DNA of 64,000 nt. Origin: Lachnospiraceae bacterium. GTDB lineage: Bacteria > Bacillota > Clostridia > Lachnospirales > Lachnospiraceae. Each line of letters opens with the position of its first letter. Within the stretch, counting starts at the first letter, position 1. The DNA is taken from the NCBI GenBank assembly GCA_017443065.1, contig JAFSPF010000128.1, positions 1-64,000 of the forward strand, given 5' to 3'. The position numbers and the translations under genes are program-made. The notes under the pieces were generated by a model, which was not told the origin of the DNA, searched no databases, and was given only the letters and a program-made list of their open reading frames with translations. Below, one piece after another: positions 52,392-59,609 of this stretch.

Positions 52392-54128
52392 CGTATCTTT
52401 GCGCGCCGGCCCCGGACCGGTCACTTCTGCGCCGCGAAAACGCAGATCACGGGTGATCTGCATGGAATCAATGATTTCTTTCCGGTCGGGCGTACGCAGA
52501 CGGTGAACGCGTCGCAGCAGAAGATAATTGAGAATTGCCGACAAAAACAGTGCAAACATGGCATTGGCCGCAATCTTCATCGTTTCCGCAAGCATGCTGC
52601 TCTCTTCGAAAACAATATGTAACCCGCTTACATCATTGAGAATAACCGCTTCCTCTGCCGCGCGTCCATATGCGGGAAAAAGCAGCGAAGAGATAAGGAG
52701 CGCGATAGGAATTGCTCTGCCCCAGGTACGCATATGGAAATCTGGTAGTGGTCTGGTCGCAAGCAGATTGTATTTGCGGATAAGGGAAAACAGCGTAACA
52801 AAGATGCACAAGTAGGCGGCAATGGACGTGCCGTAATACCATATGTTCCGGAGCGGATGCCAAAACAGTACAATCAAAGCGCAGATCGCAGCGATCATAC
52901 AGGGAATACCTGGCATTCGGTCCTCTGCTTTCACGTCAGCCTTCTTTTCCGATTTGCTTTCTCTTTCCTTCGCGTAGCCTGCAAGTTCCCTTCGCAGGCG
53001 CAGATCCCTCAGGGCAATATCGTGCACCTCTTTCCGAAAAAGATAAAAGGTCACAATCGCGGCGGCAGCGGCGAACAACAGCGTCATTCGCGGCGTGAGG
53101 GGCAGAAAAGTGTGAATCATGAGAAACAATGGAATGGCGAGCAGGAGGGAGAAGATCAGGTATTTCCCCTCGCTTACGGGGATGTCCGCGGCAATGCGCC
53201 CGGTCTGTCCGTTTACCACGGCATATGCGACACGGTCGTCTCCCTTCCCCATTTGTTTACGGTAGGTCAGAAACCAGACCGGGAAGAAGGCGCGCTGCAC
53301 ATCCATTTCCTTTAGCCTGAGATAGGCGATTTTGACCTTGTCACTCACATTCTCGGTATCGATGTCGTAGTTGCGAAGTTCACCGGTGGTTGCCACGCTC
53401 CGGTATAGATGCGAGGCAATCATTTTTGTGACATCCTCTTTATAATTCTCAGACGGAATATCGTGGATATCCGCGAAGAACCCGCAGAAGTAAGCAGGGG
53501 AAAAGGGTTTCAGTTCACTGCTGTCAAAGGGAGAAACAGCATCGGAGAAGACATCTGTAAAACCGCGGGACGCGTCACGCGAAGCGCCGAAATAAGATGC
53601 CTGTATCTGCGTTTTTAAGGCATACCTCGTTGACTGCTCGAATGCAGTATCCGCACGCAGGGCGGTTTTTCCCGGGATTGTAACGGTATCATCGACCTCT
53701 GCGCCGAAAAGCCAGTAAGGCATATAGATGCCGGTGAAGCGGGACAGATGATCCTGATCCCGAAGCGCACGCGGAGCGAAGAGCGAGCGTCGCAGCATTT
53801 TTTTGTATGCGTTGATACAGTCATTTTTATTTTTCCGGAAGGGAATGATATATTCCGGTTTCTTCTGTATGCTGATCCGCTCTGTCAGTATGACGTTTGC
53901 GCCGCAAAATGAACAAAAAGTGGCGGCGGTTGTGTTGATCGCCATAATCTCGCCGGCGCACTGCGGGCAGGTAAAGACACGCACATCATAATCTGTCGGC
54001 GTTTCAACCTCTTTCCCTGCATCATGAAATGTGGAGGGATCAAAGTGTGAGCCGCAACTGTCACACAACAGCGCCTGCGTATCAATATCAAAACGCAACG
54101 GGGCTGCACAATTCACGCATTCGTACAT
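52383..54128 (-). CDS. Zinc-ribbon membrane protein, unknown function
   Basis: A 581-residue protein. Two N-terminal zinc ribbons (YECVNCAAPLRF...LCDSCGSHF, then FTCPQCAGEI...FCSFCGANV) are followed by a soluble domain with ERISIQKKPEYIIPFRKNK and MPYWLFGAEVDD. After that come about five to six hydrophobic helices, two of them around a long charged loop rich in Lys/Glu. Such proteins are often mislabelled as helicase or primosomal proteins because of the ribbon. The true role is unknown. Weak upstream -10 TATAAT at 54226-54231; leader about 95 nt. Confidence 0.85.
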   Translation of the reverse strand: MYECVNCAAPLRFDIDTQALLCDSCGSHFDPSTFHDAGKEVETPTDYDVRVFTCPQCAGEIMAINTTAATFCSFCGANVILTERISIQKKPEYIIPFRKNKNDCINAYKKMLRRSLFAPRALRDQDHLSRFTGIYMPYWLFGAEVDDTVTIPGKTALRADTAFEQSTRYALKTQIQASYFGASRDASRGFTDVFSDAVSPFDSSELKPFSPAYFCGFFADIHDIPSENYKEDVTKMIASHLYRSVATTGELRNYDIDTENVSDKVKIAYLRLKEMDVQRAFFPVWFLTYRKQMGKGDDRVAYAVVNGQTGRIAADIPVSEGKYLIFSLLLAIPLFLMIHTFLPLTPRMTLLFAAAAAIVTFYLFRKEVHDIALRDLRLRRELAGYAKERESKSEKKADVKAEDRMPGIPCMIAAICALIVLFWHPLRNIWYYGTSIAAYLCIFVTLFSLIRKYNLLATRPLPDFHMRTWGRAIPIALLISSLLFPAYGRAAEEAVILNDVSGLHIVFEESSMLAETMKIAANAMFALFLSAILNYLLLRRVHRLRTPDRKEIIDSMQITRDLRFRGAEVTGPGPARKDTSA

Positions 54129-54337
54129 GATAACTCCTTTCGGCAGGGATTAGTAACAAATACACCTTCCTGCGATTACAAACCATCCTCCGTGGAGCTG
54201 CCTCCCGGGGAACATCATATATTGCATTATAAACGATTTGGCAGGATATGTGTTTAATGCTAATCAATAAAGCAAAGAAGGGGAATCCCGAGCAAAAGCA
54301 GTACTTGACAAAGATATTTTTGTTTATCGCCTATTTG

Positions 54338-54346
54338 TGTTATGAT
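54338..54346 (+). promoter_or_regulatory. Extended -10 promoter of the retropepsin pair
   Basis: TGTTATGAT, an extended -10 (TG-n-TATGAT), about 40 bp before the ATG at 54387. No good -35 at the normal distance; a TTGACA at 54305-54310 is too far away. The surrounding DNA is clearly more AT-rich than the neighbours. Confidence 0.4.
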
Positions 54347-54386
54347 AAAGGTGTGTCGTAATTGACAGATCGGAGGTGAGATTGTC

Positions 54387-54653
54387 ATGACGTATTCAGA
54401 GGCTGACGGACTCATTTTTTACGAAAGTCCCCTCACCGTAAAGTATTTGGACTTTGCTTTCCAGCATATGGGTTGTGACTCCATCGCGGTAAGAGATAGT
54501 GTCTTTGAACCGGACAAAACAAAAATAGTGGCTTATGCATCCGCAAAAGAGTATAATCCGCAGTTATGGAAGGTGTTCAAATCTGACTACGGCAAGGAAA
54601 ACTATGCCATTATGAAGCACATGAGCGAAGCGGAGGCATACAGTATTGATTAA
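54387..54653 (+). CDS. Unknown small protein upstream of retropepsin-like gene
   Basis: An 88-residue soluble protein beginning MTYSEADGLIFYESPLTVKY, with an aromatic-rich C-terminal half (NPQLWKVFKSDYGKENYAIM). I do not recognise a domain. GGAGGTGAG precedes the ATG at 10 nt. Its last codons overlap the start of the next gene by eight bases, so the two are translationally coupled. Base composition is AT-rich for this genome, a sign of recent acquisition. It could be a chaperone, substrate or DNA-binding partner of the protease; the sequence does not decide. Confidence 0.75.
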   Translation: MTYSEADGLIFYESPLTVKYLDFAFQHMGCDSIAVRDSVFEPDKTKIVAYASAKEYNPQLWKVFKSDYGKENYAIMKHMSEAEAYSID

Positions 54654-55125
54654 AGCCATCGAAAACTCAGGCGCATATTACATGGGGCTTGCAAATTTAG
54701 ATGATAGCGGCTCTGTTATAACTATGAAATTTGATACCGGCGCAATCAATACCATTATTTCTTTGAATGCGCTGGTTTCCACAAATATCGACAAAGAGCG
54801 CTTTCTGGCGGAGATTTGCAATAAAACGCAGAAAAAACTGTTCCGCTCGGCTTCAGGTAACGAGATGCAGGGTTTTTTGATTTGTGCCAAAAATGTTTTA
54901 CTTTCCGGTACGCCGATAGAACAGTTTTTTTATTATCTGATTGTGGATATTGAAGAAAATATCGGTTTGATTGGGAATGATTTCATTTCAAAGTGTAGAT
55001 TCCATCACGAGGTAGATGACGATATAGAAATAACCTTCTTCCATCAAAAGCGTTATCAGGATGATACAAAACAGGCAATTACAAATGACGAGGTAAATGC
55101 TATATTGCAACTATGCAGTTTGTGA
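54646..55125 (+). CDS. Retropepsin-like aspartic protease domain protein
   Basis: A 159-residue single-domain protein. SVITMKFDTGAINTIISL is the hallmark of clan AA aspartic proteases (D-T-G with a following hydrophobic-T-hydrophobic strand), and NIGLIGNDFISKCRF resembles the second conserved hydrophobic-Gly turn near the end of retropepsins. It would work as a dimer. The start is TTG (54646), supported by GGAGG 9 nt upstream within the preceding gene; the first ATG (54682) has no ribosome site. AT-rich like its partner. The substrate is unknown. Confidence 0.8.
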   Translation: MIKAIENSGAYYMGLANLDDSGSVITMKFDTGAINTIISLNALVSTNIDKERFLAEICNKTQKKLFRSASGNEMQGFLICAKNVLLSGTPIEQFFYYLIVDIEENIGLIGNDFISKCRFHHEVDDDIEITFFHQKRYQDDTKQAITNDEVNAILQLCSL

Positions 55126-55196
55126 TGCAATTGGTTTCCTTTCTTTGCCTGGCGCATTTCAAGATCACGCTTTGCCCTTACGCAAAGGGCGACTTA

Positions 55197-55841
55197 TTAT
55201 TCGGGAATCACCAGACCCGTTTCCCTGGCGCGGACGGCGAGTTCCGTCCGGGTATGGAAACCGGTTTTCAGAAGGACATCCTTGACATAATCGCGGACGG
55301 TATTCGGAGAAAGATACAGACGTTCCGCGATTTCGTTGTTGGTAAGACCCCGGGCCACCTCGCGGATGATGTCCAGCTCCCTTGCCGTAAGCTCACGGCT
55401 GCTGATCAGACCCAGCGGCAGCGCGGGAGACTCGTCCGGGTAAACGGATTCTCCCTGCATCGTACGGTCACAGATTTCCAGAAGCGCACTTTCTCCCGCT
55501 TCTTTATACCAGAAGCTGTTGACACCGGCTTCCTTTGCCCGGCTGATATAACTGACCTCGGGAAGCGAGGTGATGATCACGATTTTGATGTCCGGATGGT
55601 CTTTTCTGATCTGTGATGCGGCTTCCAGACCGCTTGCACCTAGTTCCGTATAGACATCCATCAGGATGAGATCGATCCCGCCCTTTGCGCAAAAGGCCGG
55701 TGCGATGTCCGCATTCTTGAGCGTACCCGCGACAAGATACCTGCCGGAAGCCGTCAGAAAGGTTTCAAACAGCTTTGTCGTGATGTCCTGATCCTCCACG
55801 ATCAGAACGCGAACCGGATTTGTCTTTTTCTTTGCCGCCAT
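55197..55841 (-). CDS. NarL/LuxR-type response regulator, full length
   Basis: A 214-residue response regulator. The receiver domain (about 10-130) has VLIVEDQD (acidic pocket), DLILMDVYTELG (phospho-Asp), IITSLP (Thr/Ser switch) and WYKEAG (Lys). The LuxR helix-turn-helix (about 148-205) has LTARELDIIREVARGLTNNE and SPNTVRDYVKDVL. It binds DNA as a dimer when phosphorylated. The receiver is closely similar to that of the truncated regulator at 57630. The neighbouring kinase-like gene (56008) lacks a catalytic domain, so its phosphate donor is probably encoded elsewhere, perhaps at 58063. Confidence 0.92.
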   Translation of the reverse strand: MAAKKKTNPVRVLIVEDQDITTKLFETFLTASGRYLVAGTLKNADIAPAFCAKGGIDLILMDVYTELGASGLEAASQIRKDHPDIKIVIITSLPEVSYISRAKEAGVNSFWYKEAGESALLEICDRTMQGESVYPDESPALPLGLISSRELTARELDIIREVARGLTNNEIAERLYLSPNTVRDYVKDVLLKTGFHTRTELAVRARETGLVIPE

Positions 55842-56007
55842 TTATATTACCCCGTTTGCGAACAGTTGCACCCACTATCTTATCACAGAAAGGGTCGTCT
55901 TGCCATGAATTTATGCATGTCAGATGATGTTATTTGACAGATCCGGCGGATTTGACGGAAAATATACGGGTAAACAGAGCTGCAAGAAAACGCGGAGTAA
56001 CTTTTTC

Positions 56008-56574
56008 ATGGAACAAAAAGACATTTATGAGAGAATGAACCGTGCGGTGGGTGCGCTGCTGCGGGAGATCGAAGCGCTCCTGTTTCCGGAGGAAAGCGCT
56101 GACCCTTCCGAAGAAGCCTTCCGGGAGAAGCTCCGTACCGCCTGGGAGAAGGGCGATGCGTACCGGCGCAAAGCGTATGAGATTCTGGATGAAGAGATGA
56201 ACGGGGCAGCGGAGGCCGATGCCGCTTTGTTGCAGCGCGCAAGAAGGCACGTCCATACCGACACGGGGCGCGTCCTGATTGCCACAAGGTATTTTCTGGA
56301 AAAGGATGAGCGCGGAGAATCGACTGCAGCGCAGAAGGAAAAGCTGCTCGCGGATTGGCGGGAAGTGCTGGATGCCATACAGAGCGGCAGCTTCAATGAG
56401 GCGCAGGCGGATGTGCGCACGCAGCTGAATGCGGCGGGCAAAGAGACCGGCATCCGGATTATCTATACGGGCGAAATCCCCACGGATCCGGAGAACATAC
56501 GGCGCTACGCAAAGGAAGCTGCCGCAAAGATCATGGCCGCGGTGCGTGCGGGGGAAACAAGCGTGGAGCTGTGA
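56008..56574 (+). CDS. Histidine-kinase-like protein lacking the ATPase domain
   Basis: A 188-residue soluble helical protein. Its second half aligns with the dimerisation part of the kinase at 58063: here ARRHVHTDTGRVLIATRYFL, there KVHIHDMLGQVLLSTRYYL. The presumed His is kept, but the acidic residue after it is replaced by Thr and the Gln by Arg. The following TGIRIIYTGEIP matches the linker before the ATPase domain, but the protein ends where the N-box would come. It is thus a kinase half without ATP site, perhaps an antagonist or dead remnant. GGAG lies 12 nt before the ATG; an earlier in-frame ATG (55924) is possible. Confidence 0.7.
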   Translation: MEQKDIYERMNRAVGALLREIEALLFPEESADPSEEAFREKLRTAWEKGDAYRRKAYEILDEEMNGAAEADAALLQRARRHVHTDTGRVLIATRYFLEKDERGESTAAQKEKLLADWREVLDAIQSGSFNEAQADVRTQLNAAGKETGIRIIYTGEIPTDPENIRRYAKEAAAKIMAAVRAGETSVEL

Positions 56575-56592
56575 GACAAAGGAACCGTCCCC
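56575..56592 (+). repeat. Copy of a GACAAA(A/G)GAACCGTCC repeat
   Basis: GACAAAGGAACCGTCCCC directly follows the stop codon of the kinase-like gene. A near copy, GACAAAAGAACCGTCCTC, is at 62167-62184. From memory this is part of a dispersed intergenic repeat family in Clostridia; here only core pieces are visible. Confidence 0.5.
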
Positions 56593-56651
56593 GCCGCCGC
56601 TATGCCGGAGCTGTTATACCGGAGTCTCAAAGGAAGCCTTCACGCGGTCCG

Positions 56652-57539
56652 TCAGGCGACCTGTCCGCCGCAGTACTCACAGAACTTCGCGCCGCCGCCC
56701 AGACGTGCGTTGCAGTGCGGACAGATGCTTTCCGTCTGCGGCATCATCTGCGGGGCCTGATGGAATCCGGGCTGCACCATCTGCGGCGCCTGCTGGAATC
56801 CGGTCTGCTGCATCTGCGGCGCCTGCTGCGGGAACGGCTGCACCATCGGCTGTCCCTGCATCATGCCGCCCTGTCCGCGCGAGCGCATGTAATCCACGGC
56901 TTCCTTGATATCATTGCCGATGGCCAGATATTCATTGTACCTGTCCACGCCGCTGCGAAGACCGATGTCCGCGCGCCGCATGTTCCAGGAGGAGGCCATC
57001 GTATTCATCGGCTGTTCTCCCGTCTTGATGTAACCGTTGGAAATGGAGTAAGACATTTCATCGAAGTAGGGCGCATTCACGTGGATGGTCACGTAGAAGT
57101 TATAGGAATATTCATAGCGCGGCGGGTTGAAGCTGACGGATTTGCCGTCTTTGTCCTTATCCTTCAACTCATGCCGGCTCTCCTGCACATCCAGGCTGCA
57201 GCCCGTCACCTGCGAAAAATCCAGCACGTCCGGGTTGGCCTTCATCAGATCGGAGGCGCTCGTCACCATGAACTTGCCGGCATTCTCATCCAGCATCAGC
57301 TTCATGTTTTTTCCGATCGTACGCGTCGGTTGAAAGGCCGCGACCGCCTGCCTGTTTTCCTCACGGTACTGCAGCTGTGCCTCTAACTCCGCACGGTTCG
57401 ATTTCTTCCTCTCGCTGAACCAGGGCGAGAGCTTTGCCGCGCACTCCTTGCACATGTTGCCGTCCTCGAACTTCTTGTTGCCCAGAAGCCCGATCTTGTT
57501 GCCGCAAAAATCACAGTATTTCTTATCAAACAGTCCCAT
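56652..57539 (-). CDS. DUF4428 zinc-ribbon protein with C-terminal second ribbon
   Basis: A 295-residue soluble protein. The N-terminus MGLFDKKYCDFCGNKIGLLG and MCKECAAKLSPWFSERKK form the DUF4428 zinc finger. The middle (about 75-225) is a conserved alpha/beta region (VTGCSLDVQESRHELKDKDK, YNFYVTIHV). A Gln/Pro/Met-rich linker (about 226-272) joins to a C-terminal ribbon ICPHCNARLGG...FCEYCGG. No enzymatic motif is seen. A perfect AAGGAGG lies before the ATG and another 24 bp further up. It is inserted between the two related two-component cassettes. Function unknown. Confidence 0.85.
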   Translation of the reverse strand: MGLFDKKYCDFCGNKIGLLGNKKFEDGNMCKECAAKLSPWFSERKKSNRAELEAQLQYREENRQAVAAFQPTRTIGKNMKLMLDENAGKFMVTSASDLMKANPDVLDFSQVTGCSLDVQESRHELKDKDKDGKSVSFNPPRYEYSYNFYVTIHVNAPYFDEMSYSISNGYIKTGEQPMNTMASSWNMRRADIGLRSGVDRYNEYLAIGNDIKEAVDYMRSRGQGGMMQGQPMVQPFPQQAPQMQQTGFQQAPQMVQPGFHQAPQMMPQTESICPHCNARLGGGAKFCEYCGGQVA

Positions 57540-57568
57540 AGCGTCCTCCTTACAAACGGGAATCCTCC

Positions 57569-57588
57569 TTATGATAGTCTTATCATAA
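57569..57588. promoter_or_regulatory. Palindrome upstream of the DUF4428 gene
   Basis: TTATGATA-GTCT-TATCATAA, perfect 8-bp arms. In the minus-strand RNA it would place the first of two AAGGAGG sites beside a hairpin. Either a repressor operator or an RNA element; unproven. Confidence 0.3.
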
Positions 57589-57629
57589 CGAAAATCCCGG
57601 AAAAGAACATCCTACAAATGGGGGGTTTT

Positions 57630-58025
57630 TTATTCCTCCGGATAAACGGATTCGCCGCGCATCGTACGGTCGCAGGCATCCAGCACCGCGGCTTCGCCCA
57701 CGTCCTTATAGCAGAAGCTCTCGACCCCGCAGGCCTTTGCGCGCGTCACCCAGCCGCTCTCCGGCATGGAGGTGCGGATCATGATCTTCGTCCCGGGGTA
57801 CTCCTCCTTGATGCGCTCCGCGGCCTCCAGGCCGTCCGCGCCGAAGGCGGTGTAAATATCCATAAGGATGAGCTCCACCGATTTCGTTTCCACGTACAGA
57901 TCGGCAAGGTCCGCGTTGTCGATCGAGGCGACGATCTCATACCGGCCGCTGCCCGTCAGAATATCCTCCAGCATGCCGCGCTGCAGTTCCTGATCCTCCA
58001 CAATCATGACTCTTGTTTTTCCCAT
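57630..58025 (-). CDS. Receiver-only response regulator, NarL type without HTH
   Basis: A 131-residue protein consisting only of a NarL-type receiver: VMIVEDQE, VELILMDIYTAFG (phospho-Asp), IRTSMP and FCYKDVG. It is closely similar to the first 130 residues of the regulator at 55197 but stops at GESVYPEE, exactly where that protein goes on to its LuxR DNA-binding domain. No remnant of the missing part follows. It lies 37 bp downstream of the kinase at 58063, so it is that kinase's natural partner and may act by binding another protein or as a phosphate sink. Confidence 0.88.
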   Translation of the reverse strand: MGKTRVMIVEDQELQRGMLEDILTGSGRYEIVASIDNADLADLYVETKSVELILMDIYTAFGADGLEAAERIKEEYPGTKIMIRTSMPESGWVTRAKACGVESFCYKDVGEAAVLDACDRTMRGESVYPEE

Positions 58026-58062
58026 ACCCTTTTCCTTCCCGTATCGGCACGGACGTCCGGCA

Positions 58063-59238
58063 TCATCCGCCTTCCCGCAGGGTGAGTATCACGGTAAACT
58101 CCTCTCCCTGCTCGTATGTGATCTGTCCGCCCGCCTGCTCCATGCGCCTCTCCAGGGACTTTAAGCCGCCGCCGGGCGTCACGTCCCGCGGCACAAGACC
58201 GTTATTGGCAAAGCGTACCGTGCGTATACGCCCTCTCCGCTCCGCTTCGGTCGGCGCAGAACCGGCGTCCCCCGGACGTCGTGCGCCCCCCGGTGCCGAA
58301 AGTGTTATCTTCATTTCGGTGGCTGCACCGTGCCGTACCGCGTTGGTCATGCAGACGCGCGCGGCGCGCACGATCTCACGGGACAGCGCGGCGGAGGCGT
58401 TTGCAAAATCCCCCTCCGTATGCAGGGACAGCCCGATGGCTGTGGCGGCATCCGAAAGCGCCTTGCGCAAATCCGGCGCGAAGGGTTCCTTGGCGGAGGA
58501 TGTCACCACCTGTCCGCCCTGCAGTTCCCCGATCACCCGCTGCCAGGAGGCCTTCAGTTCCTCCTCCGTCACACGGACATTCTGCTCCGTCAGATAATAA
58601 CGCGTTGACAAAAGGACCTGCCCCAGCATGTCATGGATATGCACCTTTGTCGCAAGATATTCCTCGCTCCGCGCGTCTTCCGCCCCCTGTACGCCGGAGT
58701 CCTTCCCGGTCCCCGCAAGCGGCATTACAATCCGCGCTTCCTTTTCCGGCATCTGCCGCCCGGCCATCCGCAGCAGCAGTTCCACGCTGTCCTTCGTGCT
58801 GACAAGCTGCATCCTCAGCCGGTCGATTTGCGAAAGGACCGCTTCCATTTCCGCCTCAAAGCGGTCATACATCTGCCACATCCGCGCGGAATCCATCGTT
58901 TCCTCCGCCTGCATTTCCTGCGTGTACAGCATGCTGACAGGAAGCAGTGCCAGTGCCTCCGCCGATTCCCTCAGACAAAAATGAAGCTCCTGCAACGGAA
59001 GCGTCTTCTGCACTTCCTCCAGCAGCTTCAGGTTGGCGTGCCGCTTGACAAAGGTCATCAGGACCGCGATTTCCGCAAAGAGCCGGCGCTTCGTTTCTTC
59101 CGGAAGCGTTTCCGTTTTGAGCCGCTGCAGCAAGCGGGCCGCTTCATCGATCTGCGGCTTTGTTTCCCGCAGTGCGCTTTCAAAAAGACGGATGCGCGCG
59201 CTTTCCCCGGTCTCTTTTTCGCTTCGTCCGCCCTGCAT
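58063..59238 (-). CDS. Soluble NarX/DesK-type sensor histidine kinase
   Basis: A 391-residue cytoplasmic kinase without membrane helices. The N-terminal half is helical (sensor or coiled coil). The HisKA_3-like dimerisation part has KVHIHDMLGQVLLSTRYYL with the H-D-x-L-G-Q phosphoacceptor. The ATPase has ARVCMTNAVRHGA (N-box) and VTPGGGLKSLERRMEQAGG (G-boxes). A Pro/Gly/Arg-rich insert (about 315-340) interrupts the ATPase domain. The ATG at 59238 overlaps the stop of the CheY-like gene by one base (TGATG). It likely phosphorylates the receiver-only protein next door and possibly the full regulator at 55197. Confidence 0.9.
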   Translation of the reverse strand: MQGGRSEKETGESARIRLFESALRETKPQIDEAARLLQRLKTETLPEETKRRLFAEIAVLMTFVKRHANLKLLEEVQKTLPLQELHFCLRESAEALALLPVSMLYTQEMQAEETMDSARMWQMYDRFEAEMEAVLSQIDRLRMQLVSTKDSVELLLRMAGRQMPEKEARIVMPLAGTGKDSGVQGAEDARSEEYLATKVHIHDMLGQVLLSTRYYLTEQNVRVTEEELKASWQRVIGELQGGQVVTSSAKEPFAPDLRKALSDAATAIGLSLHTEGDFANASAALSREIVRAARVCMTNAVRHGAATEMKITLSAPGGARRPGDAGSAPTEAERRGRIRTVRFANNGLVPRDVTPGGGLKSLERRMEQAGGQITYEQGEEFTVILTLREGG

Positions 59239-59609
59239 CAGTCGGCAGTACTCCCGGTCGCCTGTCGCACCATGCCAAGCAGCTCCTCCGGCGAGAAGGG
59301 TTTCGGGACAAAGCCCTTTGCGCCCTCCGCAAGGCACTCCGCTTCCGTTTCCTTGTCATCCCTGGCCGTCAGGAAAATCAGCGGGATGTCCTTCCACGCC
59401 GCTTCTTCCTTGATGGCGCGGTAGGTTTCCAGGCCGTTCATGCCGGGCATGATGATATCCATCAGGATGAGATCCGGCAGCTGCCCTTCCCCTAAATATT
59501 GCAACGCGTCTTCTCCGGAAAACACGGATTGCAAAGCGCCCTCCTCCCGGAGGATCCGTTTTGCAATGATATGATTGATGTTTTCGTCATCGACCAGCAG
59601 GATTGTCAC
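59238..59609 (-). CDS. CheY-like single-domain response regulator
   Basis: A 123-residue receiver: ILLVDDENINHIIAK, DLILMDIIMPGMNGLETY (phospho-Asp), IFLTARDD (Thr), FVPKPFSPEEL (Lys). No output domain. It overlaps the upstream hybrid kinase gene by ATGA (59606-59609) and the downstream kinase by one base, so all three are translated together. It probably relays phosphate from the hybrid kinase's phosphotransfer domain. Confidence 0.93.
   Translation of the reverse strand: MTILLVDDENINHIIAKRILREEGALQSVFSGEDALQYLGEGQLPDLILMDIIMPGMNGLETYRAIKEEAAWKDIPLIFLTARDDKETEAECLAEGAKGFVPKPFSPEELLGMVRQATGSTAD

Noticed and set aside
55126..55196. GCCCTT/AAGGGC hairpin after the retropepsin gene as a terminator
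   Set aside because: The stem is only six pairs and no T-run follows on either strand.
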